A DNA stretch of 64,000 nt from Prevotella pectinovora (lineage in GTDB: Bacteria > Bacteroidota > Bacteroidia > Bacteroidales > Bacteroidaceae). Shown here piece by piece: positions 19,531 to 27,986 of this stretch. The notes under the pieces were generated by a model. It had not been told where the DNA came from, ran no database searches, and saw nothing but the letters and a program-made list of their open reading frames with translations. The translations under genes and the position numbers were made by a program. The DNA lies in the NCBI RefSeq assembly GCF_000834015.1, contig NZ_JXQI01000062.1, positions 124,001-188,000 on the forward strand. Reading direction: 5' to 3'. The first letter of the stretch is position 1, and each line of letters opens with the position of its first letter.

Positions 19531-20931
19531 TTATACGTCTCTGCCCGGTCTCAATTGTTCTGCATCGTCGAATGTCAGAATGCTGTTTATGAGCGTTGCT
19601 GCAAGATTACTTCCGCCCTTTCTTCCGTCAATTATGATTTTAGGTATACCGGTGAGAGCCTTGGCTGCGTGTTTGCTTTCCTCAACATGTACGAATCCGA
19701 CAGGTGCTCCCACTATTCCTGCAGGTCTGCAAATTTGTTTTCTTACCAGCGAACAGAGTTCCAGCAGTGCTGTAGGAGCATTGCCGAAGGCATATAGGGC
19801 GTTGGGATGCTCTTGTGAAGCAAGCCGCATCCCGGCCTGAGCGCGGGTTATGTTTTTTTCTTTGGCCATTTCTATGGCGCGGGAGTCATTGATGTAGCAT
19901 ACGGTTTCTATTCCAAGTCGCTCCAGTGCTCCCTTGCGTATGCCGGATGCTACCATAGAGACATCTGTAACAATAACCTTTATTTCTCTGCTTTTTACCT
20001 TGTCGTAAATCTTTGCTGTGGCTTCGTTGTCCATCCACAACAGGTTTTCCATATCGAAGTCTGCCGTAGTATGAATGGCATGAAGGAGTGGCCATAGTTT
20101 CCATGTAGGGATGTCCCGGTTCTTCAGTTCATTTCTGATAGTTCGGAAAGACTTTATCATTATGCTTTGCCCCACTTTGCAATCTTCATCCTCCTTGTCT
20201 TTGCGGTAATAGCCACGTGGGGTGATGAACGATCCGTTCCAGTTGTAAGACTGGCTGTTGCCAATTATTACCACTGTAAACATATCTATATCCTCAGGAT
20301 TGAAATCCTTCAGCGTTGTGATCTTTACACTTTGTTCCTCACGTCCTGCTTGTCTCACGTATCCTACGATATTGTCCTCGCTTCTATATTTGAGAAACAG
20401 TTCTTTCAGACGGTACAACTGCCAGTATCTGCCGTTGCTTTTAGGGTTATATACGGCAGTGATGAAGTCAGCTTCCGCTGCAGCAACAATTCTTTTCTCT
20501 ATCACATGCCAGGGCGTCATGAGGTCGCTCATAGATATTACGCAGAAGTCATGTCCCATCGGAGCTCCGAGGAGGGAGGCTGCTTTCTGGAATGCGCTGA
20601 TGCCGGGTATTGAGACGATTTCCACTTTGGATTCCTTCTCACGCTTCATCTCATAAATGAGAGGAGCCATGCCATATATGCCGGCATCGCCGCTGGAAAC
20701 CACACACACGGTATTCCCCTTCTCGGCATATTCAAAGGCCATCTCGGCACGTTGACGTTCTTTTTTCATTCCGGTGTCTATGCAGACTGTATCGTCGGAT
20801 ATGAACTTCTCGATGAACTGGAAGTAATATTTGTATCCTACAACTACGTTACTGTCTGCTACGGCCTGTTGAAGTGCGGGAGTTATATCTTCCGCACTGC
20901 CAGGTCCGATGCCTGCCACATATATTCTCAT
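19531..20931 (-). CDS. cbiHC: Fusion of precorrin-3B C17-methyltransferase (CbiH) and precorrin-8X methylmutase (CbiC)
   Basis: Residues 1 to about 240 are CbiH/CobJ (VAGIGPGSAEDITPA at the start, VSSGDAGIYGMA, VPGISAF-like IPGISAFQKAASLLGAPMGHD). The second half, from about residue 255, is CbiC/CobH (VTDVSMVASGIRKG, AFGNAPTALL, GIVGAPVGFVH with the catalytic histidine region). The fused steps are ring contraction and the final methyl migration. It starts one base after the TonB receptor gene stop. Confidence 0.93.
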   Translation of the reverse strand: MRIYVAGIGPGSAEDITPALQQAVADSNVVVGYKYYFQFIEKFISDDTVCIDTGMKKERQRAEMAFEYAEKGNTVCVVSSGDAGIYGMAPLIYEMKREKESKVEIVSIPGISAFQKAASLLGAPMGHDFCVISMSDLMTPWHVIEKRIVAAAEADFITAVYNPKSNGRYWQLYRLKELFLKYRSEDNIVGYVRQAGREEQSVKITTLKDFNPEDIDMFTVVIIGNSQSYNWNGSFITPRGYYRKDKEDEDCKVGQSIMIKSFRTIRNELKNRDIPTWKLWPLLHAIHTTADFDMENLLWMDNEATAKIYDKVKSREIKVIVTDVSMVASGIRKGALERLGIETVCYINDSRAIEMAKEKNITRAQAGMRLASQEHPNALYAFGNAPTALLELCSLVRKQICRPAGIVGAPVGFVHVEESKHAAKALTGIPKIIIDGRKGGSNLAATLINSILTFDDAEQLRPGRDV

Positions 20932-20932
20932 A

Positions 20933-23011
20933 TCAGTCTTTGAATTTTAAAGTTACACTCAATATAACGGATCTTCCAGGATTTATTGTAGAGAAATTAG
21001 AATTCCAGTAAGATGTGTCACGCTTGTTGAAGATATTGTCTATGCCTACACCTGGTGTTATGGTAAATTGTTTCAGGCTGAAAGTGTGCCGCGTAACAAT
21101 GTCCCATTGCTGATATTCAGGAGCGTAACCATATGTATTTGAGTATCTTTTGCCCTGTATGTGACCGTTGACATGGGTGTTTAGATGATATGAACCCCAG
21201 CTTTTGTCCCATGCGGCAGATACATTTACAACATTTTTCACGCTCTTGTCCACTGGAGTTTCTGACATCTTATATTGTTGTGTCTTTTTGTCAAGCGTCA
21301 CGCTTTTTGCCTTGGTATCGCAGAATGTATAGCCTGCAGAAGCAGAGAATCCATATGGGAGAAGAAGCTTTAAGTTTGTTGATATTCCCTTTATGGTGGC
21401 TTTGTCTATATTGTCGCGTTGACGTATAGTTGTCCAGCCTTCATTATAGAGTGCCGTCAGTTTCTCACTGGCTTCAATCTCAGCCTGTGTCATGGTGCGG
21501 TAGTTTATCATGTTGCGGATATTGTTGAGGAATCCGCTGACGCTCAGGCTGAACCACTTGTTGGCATATTCCAGGTTGGCATTCCAGAATCTGTTCTTTT
21601 CGGGCTTCAGCATGGTGTTGTTGATTGTGTATCGGGCAGATGTCTTAGTCTGGTCGGTAGCATAAAGCTGGGAGAGGGTAGGGGTACGGTAGCCTTCAGC
21701 ATAGCTTACTCTGGCTCTGAATCCGGCGATGTGATAGAAGAGGGCCGCATTTGGAGTCACATTGCTTCCGAAGTGCTTGTTGTAGGTATATCTCAGTCCC
21801 ACAACAGCTTCCAGACCTTTGACAATGCGGATTTCATCCTGTGCGAACAGGTTGTATGTATATGTGCTCTCCTTGTCAATATTGTCAGAGGCGCTCTTCA
21901 GGTTTTCCTGTTCCATCTCTATGCCAGCCGATAGCTTGTTCCAGTTGTTGAGCCTGAAAATACCTTTTATGGTCTCGTTTATATACTGTGTGTTCTTGCG
22001 TGTTTCGTCGTAAGCTTCTTTGGTTGCCGTTTGCCAGTAGTCATAAGCCGACTTGAAGTTGTCCATGTATACGTCAAAGTAGAGATGCACATTTCTGTTT
22101 GGCACCCATCTTGCACCAGCTCCCAAGTTGTATGTCCTGTGTTTTATATCGTAGGTGTAGGCTTGCTTTGAAGTATAAGTATAAGTCTTGTCCCCCGTAG
22201 TCTTGTCGGTAGTTGCTTTCTGTGTGTAGTATGTAGCGTTTCTGTCGCGTCCGGTTTTGTGACCATATAGGTTGCCGGATAGGTAGATGTCGATTTCGTC
22301 ATTGAATCTCCATTCAAGCCTCTCGCTGATGTTGTCAGACTTGAAAGCCGTAGACATCGGTCTGCCGGTAAGCTTCAATACGGATTCGTCGCCTTCCTTG
22401 AATTCCTGATATCTGTTCACTTGCCAGTTGTCAGCCTGACGGTGGTTATAGCTTGTGTGGCTTGAGAATTTTCCCTTTGTTATATCCACGTTGATATCCT
22501 GGTCGAATCTGCCTTTGTTCATAACTTTTGTGCTACTTGTCACCTCAAGGTTGTTTTTGCCATCGTCTGTGATTACGTTTATCACTCCGGCTATGGCATT
22601 GCTTCCATAAAGGGCGCTTGCTGCTCCCGACAGGATTTCTATGCGCTTGATGTTGTCAATGCTGATACGGTTCCATCTGTCGTCGCCCGACATTCTCTTG
22701 CCGTTTACGAGAATCAGCATGTATGCGTCGCTTATTCCGTTGAAATTCACAGTGGTGCCCATTCCGTTTGTATAGGTGGTTATGTTTGATGTGAGTTTGG
22801 CCAAGGCTTCCTGAAGACTTGTCACATTGGCATTTTTCAGTTCTTTTGCCGAGATTACCTTCACTTCAACGGGTGAGTTTTCTGCCTTTCTATAGGTGCC
22901 TGTACCTGTTACGATAACAGGATTGAGTATATTCTCGCGAACTTTGTCATTCTGTGCTGATGCAATGCTTGGTATAGTCAGGGCAAAGGGTAAAAATATA
23001 AGGCGATTCAT
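20933..23011 (-). CDS. TonB-dependent outer-membrane receptor, BtuB-like
   Basis: Outer-membrane gated barrel, probably for cobalamin, cobinamide or another corrinoid. The 692-residue protein has a signal peptide (cleaved about IASAQ), a TonB-box-like NPVIVTGTG, a plug domain with ILVNGKRM and RIEILSGAASALYGSNAIAGVINVIT, and a long barrel ending in an aromatic/charged C-terminus (SVTLKFKD). It has no CarboxypepD-like N-terminal domain or SusD partner, unlike glycan receptors. It is a paralogue of the receptor at 25355-27520 in the same operon. Substrate is inferred from context. Confidence 0.88.
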   Translation of the reverse strand: MNRLIFLPFALTIPSIASAQNDKVRENILNPVIVTGTGTYRKAENSPVEVKVISAKELKNANVTSLQEALAKLTSNITTYTNGMGTTVNFNGISDAYMLILVNGKRMSGDDRWNRISIDNIKRIEILSGAASALYGSNAIAGVINVITDDGKNNLEVTSSTKVMNKGRFDQDINVDITKGKFSSHTSYNHRQADNWQVNRYQEFKEGDESVLKLTGRPMSTAFKSDNISERLEWRFNDEIDIYLSGNLYGHKTGRDRNATYYTQKATTDKTTGDKTYTYTSKQAYTYDIKHRTYNLGAGARWVPNRNVHLYFDVYMDNFKSAYDYWQTATKEAYDETRKNTQYINETIKGIFRLNNWNKLSAGIEMEQENLKSASDNIDKESTYTYNLFAQDEIRIVKGLEAVVGLRYTYNKHFGSNVTPNAALFYHIAGFRARVSYAEGYRTPTLSQLYATDQTKTSARYTINNTMLKPEKNRFWNANLEYANKWFSLSVSGFLNNIRNMINYRTMTQAEIEASEKLTALYNEGWTTIRQRDNIDKATIKGISTNLKLLLPYGFSASAGYTFCDTKAKSVTLDKKTQQYKMSETPVDKSVKNVVNVSAAWDKSWGSYHLNTHVNGHIQGKRYSNTYGYAPEYQQWDIVTRHTFSLKQFTITPGVGIDNIFNKRDTSYWNSNFSTINPGRSVILSVTLKFKD

Positions 23012-23059
23012 AAATATCTTGCTTTTTTCAAGTTGTATAATTGATTGTTTAATTGATTG

Positions 23060-24199
23060 TTACTTTATTAGTTTATAGTATTTAGGAATATAGCTTGGCA
23101 GTATTTCCGGATGGAAAGCTTTCACGAAGTCTGCGAGCAAGAAGTGTGGCTGCACTCCGCCAAGCTCTCTGTAAGGCGTCTGGCTCAAGTCGCAGAAGAT
23201 TACCCTCTTGTTCTTGAAAGCGTCCATAGTGGCATATCTGGCATCTTCGTTTGCAAGTTCTTTCAATGAGAAATTGCCTTTCGACGAACCATCCGTCTGC
23301 CAGAAGTCAGCATGAATTCCTTTGGCATAAACAGATTCGAAGTCGAGGGCAATGCCACCAGACTCCTTGTTGTCTTTCATTATATAGTCTGCACCTGCAT
23401 CTCTGAACAGTTGTGCCATATAGCTTCTGCCGCCCACGATATACCATCCGTCTCGAAGCTGTCTGCCGCTTATCACGGTTGGGAGTTTCTTGTTGTCAGA
23501 GGTTGCCTTTTCCACTTCTTCCTTCAGAGTGTTGTATTTTTTCTCGATGTCAGCGAAAACGGCATTAGCCCTTTTCGTTTCTCCTGTGAGGATGCCAACG
23601 AGCTTTATCCATTCAGCCTGTCCCAGTGGGTTAGTTTCTTTGTATCCGTGATGGAAGATAAGTGGAATGCCACATTCTTTCAGAGCTTCAAACCCTCCAT
23701 ATTTGCTTGCGCTCACGAGGATAAAGTCAGGTTTTGTGCGCATCACGGTTTCAAGGTCGAAGTTTCCTTCTTTCCCTATCTCAGCTGTCTTTCCGCTTTC
23801 AAGTTGGTCAAGCATCCTGAGTGAGAAGATATGTCGTAGAGAATTGATTCCGACGATTTTGTCTTCCAGACCGAGTACTTCAAAATTTCCGAGTTGTAAA
23901 GCCGTGGTGCATATAAAGCGTGAAGAAGATTTTCTGATTGTGATGTGTTGAGGCTTGCTTGCTTTGGCAGCAGGGTCAGGGTTTGTTATAGTGACATGTA
24001 TGCCGTCGGGTTTGTATTCTACTTTCAGTCCTTTGGCATATTTTATCTCTATCGTGTCGCTATAGTCTTCAATGTGTGAAAGTACAGAGTCCTGGTCGTG
24101 GTACAGGCTGTCTGCAACAAGCTCTTTCTTGCCGTCCTGAGCTGTGGCGCAAGAAATGAGCATAGTCATTATTACTGCAAAATAATATAAAATTTTCAT
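23060..24199 (-). CDS. ABC-transporter substrate-binding lipoprotein, BtuF-like
   Basis: A periplasmic binding protein of the FecB/BtuF family. The ATG at 24199 (MKILYYF) is preferred over 24241 because it begins a normal lipoprotein signal ending in the lipobox LISC. The family stretch FEVLGLEDKIVGINSLRH and a TKPDFILVSASKYGG segment follow. A lysine-rich region of about 70 residues lies between lipobox and the binding domain. It probably hands corrinoid from a TonB receptor to the BtuC permease at 13683-14711. It is the only binding protein in the operon, and no ATPase is present. Confidence 0.85.
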   Translation of the reverse strand: MKILYYFAVIMTMLISCATAQDGKKELVADSLYHDQDSVLSHIEDYSDTIEIKYAKGLKVEYKPDGIHVTITNPDPAAKASKPQHITIRKSSSRFICTTALQLGNFEVLGLEDKIVGINSLRHIFSLRMLDQLESGKTAEIGKEGNFDLETVMRTKPDFILVSASKYGGFEALKECGIPLIFHHGYKETNPLGQAEWIKLVGILTGETKRANAVFADIEKKYNTLKEEVEKATSDNKKLPTVISGRQLRDGWYIVGGRSYMAQLFRDAGADYIMKDNKESGGIALDFESVYAKGIHADFWQTDGSSKGNFSLKELANEDARYATMDAFKNKRVIFCDLSQTPYRELGGVQPHFLLADFVKAFHPEILPSYIPKYYKLIK

Positions 24200-24288
24200 G
24201 TGTCTAAATAAACGGTAAAAACAGGTACGCAGAACATGCATGTTGTTCCGCGTCCCTGTTATATATAAACCGGTTCTATGATTGATTA

Positions 24289-25368
24289 TTATTCCTCTGG
24301 ATACATTGAATGGTAAGCGTCTTCAAGAAGCTCAGCATTCTTCGTATGGTTTATCCATATCTGGCGGATAGTAGGCAACTCCAGGAGTCCGAGTGGGTTG
24401 CCGTTGGTCTGAGGAACTACAGATGTGAAGCCATTGTGGTTGAAGAACTCAAACCAGCTGTTGTCTTCACTTGTCGGCTCACTTGCGTCCCAATAGTCGT
24501 TTCCCTCGCCAGCCATATCGTTGTGTGCGTGGTCACCGGCTATAGACATCAGAGCGTGGAGATAAACCTTGCCAGAAGTGATGTTGTTGTTCTGCATACG
24601 TGCCATTACATTCTGCTTGTAGTTGTCCTTCATGTCAACAGTACCTACGTAGTAGTTCTTGCTGTAAGTCTGCAGGGCCTTTTCAAGCTGTGTGTAGCGG
24701 ATGTTTGCCTTGAAAGAGTCGTAGTTGTCAGGGTTTCCGTGACCCATAAAAGCAACAACGCCCTGTGCCGCCTCGTCTTGATAGAGGTCATTGAGCAGTT
24801 TTGCCACGTCGTCAACCTCGTCAAGGTCGTTGAGCAAAGGCATACCGAGGTGGATCTCTACGGTCTTCAGATATTCGTCATCGAGGTGTGCATCCTTTAC
24901 ATAACCGTTGTTGGCGAATTTCTTTACGGCAGCAACAACATTTGCGAACTCCTCTCCAGGGATAACCTGGAGGCTCTGCACGTAAACAGTCTTGTACTTT
25001 GCAGCACCGATGGCGTGGAGCAAATAACGTGGCTCATAATAGTTGCGTGACTCGCCATGTTCTCCAGCACTGGCACGGTTGATGCAGATGTCAGAAGAGA
25101 AGCAGAAGTAAACGTCTGCATCTGGGAAAGCATCCTCATAAGCCTTTTTCGTGTCATCAAAAGCGGCGAAGGCATTTGTCCAAGTAGAACCGAAGGCTAC
25201 GAGCAGCACGGCTTTGTCTTTGCCCGACTTGGCTTTCTGTGCAGCCACCTGCTGGTCGTTCATGGAATACTCAGAGATGATGCTCTGCTTAGAGTCATCA
25301 TCATCGTCGCAAGCTGTAAAGCTCAATACAGCGAGCAACATCATCAGAAAGATTTTAATCTTCTTCAT
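24289..25368 (-). CDS. cbiK: Lipoprotein CbiK-like sirohydrochlorin cobaltochelatase
   Basis: A 359-residue CbiK-type chelatase (LLVAFGSTWTNAFAAFDDT, YVQSLQVIPGEE, VVAFMGHG, SIAGDHAHNDMA). The metal-ligand histidines of CbiK have clear counterparts at H210 (FMGHG) and H280 (AGDH); the third ligand, a glutamate in Salmonella CbiK, appears as aspartate D245 (GTVD). Unusually it has a lipoprotein signal (lipobox FTAC, cysteine 20) followed by five aspartates, which resembles the surface-export signal of Bacteroidota lipoproteins. It could insert cobalt outside the cytoplasm, or may have been recruited to bind tetrapyrroles for uptake. It overlaps the upstream receptor gene by 14 bases. Confidence 0.88.
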   Translation of the reverse strand: MKKIKIFLMMLLAVLSFTACDDDDDSKQSIISEYSMNDQQVAAQKAKSGKDKAVLLVAFGSTWTNAFAAFDDTKKAYEDAFPDADVYFCFSSDICINRASAGEHGESRNYYEPRYLLHAIGAAKYKTVYVQSLQVIPGEEFANVVAAVKKFANNGYVKDAHLDDEYLKTVEIHLGMPLLNDLDEVDDVAKLLNDLYQDEAAQGVVAFMGHGNPDNYDSFKANIRYTQLEKALQTYSKNYYVGTVDMKDNYKQNVMARMQNNNITSGKVYLHALMSIAGDHAHNDMAGEGNDYWDASEPTSEDNSWFEFFNHNGFTSVVPQTNGNPLGLLELPTIRQIWINHTKNAELLEDAYHSMYPEE

Positions 25369-27520
25369 CTTGTTTTTTGTTTTGTTTATAATTATGGTTG
25401 AAAATCTTCTTTCCTTTGTTGAACTTTATGGCGAATGAGGCATATATGCTTGTGCCGCCATTGTTTGTTCCGAGATGGTATGGACGCATCGTGGTGTCTT
25501 TGTAGTTGAAGATATTGTCCACTCCCAACTCTACCTTATACGACATCTCAGCCCCTGCCTTTCCGAAATCATGCGTGGTGTTGATTCGCCATATCTGATA
25601 GTGTTTGCCGTTTCCGTTGTTTTCGTAGTAGCGTTTGCTGCTGCCGCGTGTGGAGAGGCTGGCTCCAAATCGGTATAACGTAGAGAATCTGTGTCCGTAA
25701 ACCAACGATGCATTCCACTTGTTGTGTGCCATACCGTCTATCACGGCCTTTTTCATCCTGTCGTGGTCTGTGTCATACATGTTGGCTTGAGTGTCGAGGT
25801 AACTGTAGTTTCCGACGATGCTCAGATCCTTGTATATATTATACGACAGGTTGACGTCTATGCCATAAGTCTTGGCGTTTTCCATGTTTTTGTAACGTCT
25901 TGCCGTTACCTTTCCGCTGCCGTCCCCAAGATAACCGGTCGTCACGTCCTTTGGCAACTCGTCTACCGGAACGTTGACAAGTGCTATCATGTCTTCCAGT
26001 TTATTAAAGTAACCGGTTACAGAAGCAGTGAATCTCTCGTTCCTGTATTCGAGTCCAGCGCTGAAGTAGTTGCTTGTCTGTGGTTTGAGCGACGTGTTTC
26101 CCATATTGAAGAAAGTGGTCGAACCCATCACGTGCAAATATCTGTAATACAGTTCTTTAACAGTTGGCGCCTTGAATCCCTGACTCCATCCCAGACGCAG
26201 TCGGAAGTCGCCAAGACTGGCCATCGTACTCACTTTAGGCGTGAAGTGGAATCCGAATCTTGAATTGTCCACGAGTCTTGCTCCTGCCGTTATGTTCAGC
26301 CATGGAATGATGTTGAATTCGTCTTGTGCATATATAGCTCCCGTGTTGTCGTCAGCGCTACCGTTTGCAGTCCTCATTGGGGCTTTAAGATAGTCGTATC
26401 TGTATTCGGCTCCAACATTCAAGGTGTTTGCATAAGGCAGATGGAAAACGCCTTTCAGCATAGCCATCACGCGTTGCTGGTCGGCTTGCAGACGCTCTTT
26501 GCCTGGATAGAAGGGCACTCCGTGTTCCAGTTTGCCGTCTATATAGGCATCTTCGTATGTCTTGCTTGTATAGTGGTAATAGTAGGCATGCTTGTTCCAG
26601 TCCACGTCAATCGATATATAGTCCTTCTTGTCTTTGTTTGTAAACAGTTTACCGCCTATCGCTGCAGAAGCGTTGCGATAGAGCAGGTCGTATGTGTAGA
26701 CGTCGCATGAGGCATAGTTGCCGTTAGTGGGTCTGTTGATGGATTTCTTGTAGAAATACCCGTCGGCATACAGTTCAAGATTCTTTGTCGGATTATATGT
26801 CAGTCTTTCGCTGATCTGCCAGTTCGTGAATTTGTTTGTTGTCTTGTTTCTTGAATCAGGTACTACGTGGCCTTCTGCAAATTCTTTTGAAGTGTTTTGC
26901 CATCCATCGTTGTGTTGCAGCTGGAAGCTGGTATACGACTGCACTTTGCTTATTCTCAGCCCCAATCCATTGCGTTGTCTGATGTCGTTGAAACGACTGT
27001 AGCGAGTTGTGTTTTCTAGAAGCAGACCTTGCGTGTCGTGTTTCTTTGTTATGATGTTTATCACTCCAGCCATGGCATCAGAACCATAGAGAGCAGATTG
27101 GGCACCTTTTACTATTTCTATTCTCTCAATATTGTTCGGGTCGATCAGTCCGAGGTCGTTTTCGCCTCCGTTGTCTCCATGTAGCCTTTTGCCGTTGATG
27201 AGAATCAGTATATAGTTGTTTCCGAGTCCTCCAAGCTGTGCTTTGCTGCCCATGTCGCCTTCGTTGAAGGCAAACGAGGCCGTAAGCCCTTCAAGGATGT
27301 CTTCCAGGGATTTACCTCCATAACTCTCTATCATCTTGTGCGAGATGACTTCTGTCTGCACAGGCACATCCTTCAGCAGGTGGCCGGTACCGGTAGCGGT
27401 CACGACAACCTCTTGCAGCGTCTTGTCGCCAGCAATATTATCTTTGCTGTTCTGGGCATTGGTGCTGATGCTATAAGCACCTGCGGCAATAGCCATTAAT
27501 ATGATTTTATTCTTTTGCAT
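25355..27520 (-). CDS. TonB-dependent outer-membrane receptor, BtuB-like, first gene after the riboswitch
   Basis: A 721-residue receptor with a signal peptide (cut near TNAQ), a TonB-box-like LQEVVVTATGTG, a plug with ILINGKRLHGDNGG and RIEIVKGAQSALYGSDAMAGVINIIT, and a barrel ending in a Lys-rich tail after IYASFAIKFNKG. It is directly downstream of a cobalamin riboswitch, which makes a corrinoid cargo very likely. It is a paralogue of the receptor at 20933-23011. The stop overlaps the lipoprotein chelatase start by 14 bases. Confidence 0.9.
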   Translation of the reverse strand: MQKNKIILMAIAAGAYSISTNAQNSKDNIAGDKTLQEVVVTATGTGHLLKDVPVQTEVISHKMIESYGGKSLEDILEGLTASFAFNEGDMGSKAQLGGLGNNYILILINGKRLHGDNGGENDLGLIDPNNIERIEIVKGAQSALYGSDAMAGVINIITKKHDTQGLLLENTTRYSRFNDIRQRNGLGLRISKVQSYTSFQLQHNDGWQNTSKEFAEGHVVPDSRNKTTNKFTNWQISERLTYNPTKNLELYADGYFYKKSINRPTNGNYASCDVYTYDLLYRNASAAIGGKLFTNKDKKDYISIDVDWNKHAYYYHYTSKTYEDAYIDGKLEHGVPFYPGKERLQADQQRVMAMLKGVFHLPYANTLNVGAEYRYDYLKAPMRTANGSADDNTGAIYAQDEFNIIPWLNITAGARLVDNSRFGFHFTPKVSTMASLGDFRLRLGWSQGFKAPTVKELYYRYLHVMGSTTFFNMGNTSLKPQTSNYFSAGLEYRNERFTASVTGYFNKLEDMIALVNVPVDELPKDVTTGYLGDGSGKVTARRYKNMENAKTYGIDVNLSYNIYKDLSIVGNYSYLDTQANMYDTDHDRMKKAVIDGMAHNKWNASLVYGHRFSTLYRFGASLSTRGSSKRYYENNGNGKHYQIWRINTTHDFGKAGAEMSYKVELGVDNIFNYKDTTMRPYHLGTNNGGTSIYASFAIKFNKGKKIFNHNYKQNKKQDEED

Positions 27521-27564
27521 AATTAGATTATCTTCTCCTATCCTGGGAGCATGTTATCTACGAG

Positions 27565-27760
27565 TTGTGATCTGGCAGGTATTCTGACTTTCCACAGAGC
27601 CAACGCCTTCCCGACAATACTTGAAACCCTTTTGTTTCATGTCAGTGGCTTTCTGATGTTAGCTCCATAATGTGGATTACAGCTGCAGGAACAGTTCAGG
27701 TCTTTCACCTGATTCCCTTGCACGTCAGCATCGTAAATCACAGCTTTGAAATTATTGTGA
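27565..27760 (-). promoter_or_regulatory. Cobalamin riboswitch
   Basis: Read on the minus strand the region shows the B12 riboswitch elements in order: GGGAATCAGGTGAAAGACCT, the CTGTTCCTGCAGCTGTAA stretch, the B12 box GCCACTG (in AAAGCCACTGACATG), GGGAAGGCG, and a 3' segment GTCAGAATACCTGCC. It lies between a good promoter at 27790-27821 and the receptor start at 27520. When adenosyl- or methylcobalamin is bound it should lower expression of the receptor and the rest of the operon. The exact ends are estimated. Confidence 0.95.
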
Positions 27761-27789
27761 TCCCTTTGCTTCTGTTACCATATCAATTG

Positions 27790-27821
27790 CAAAGGTACAT
27801 TTAATTTGTTTGATAAACAAA
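27790..27821 (-). promoter_or_regulatory. Promoter of the B12 operon
   Basis: On the minus strand a TTTG -33 box (27818-27821) and a TACCTTTG -7 box (27790-27797) are separated by 20 bases, matching the Bacteroidota housekeeping consensus. Transcription would begin about 10 bases downstream and run through the riboswitch. The 27521-27986 gap holds this promoter, the riboswitch and the pgi terminator, with no convincing gene. Confidence 0.82.
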
Positions 27822-27926
27822 TTTTCACAAAGTTTTTTCGAGTAAAAGTCTGTCCACAATATAATAATGTTTTCCTTCTCTTCTTGTCTTTTCCCTATCT
27901 GGCAACATGTCTGGATGCTGCAAAAA

Positions 27927-27960
27927 ATAAGGCAAATGCCATGTCTGACATTTGCCTTAT
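27927..27960. terminator. Terminator of pgi
   Basis: ATAAGGCAAATG (27927-27938) and CATTTGCCTTAT (27949-27960) form a perfect 12-base stem with a 10-base loop, 27 bases past the pgi stop. On the minus strand it is followed by TTTTTTG. Confidence 0.85.
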
Positions 27961-27986
27961 ATATATAATGTATTTTGCTTTCAAGT

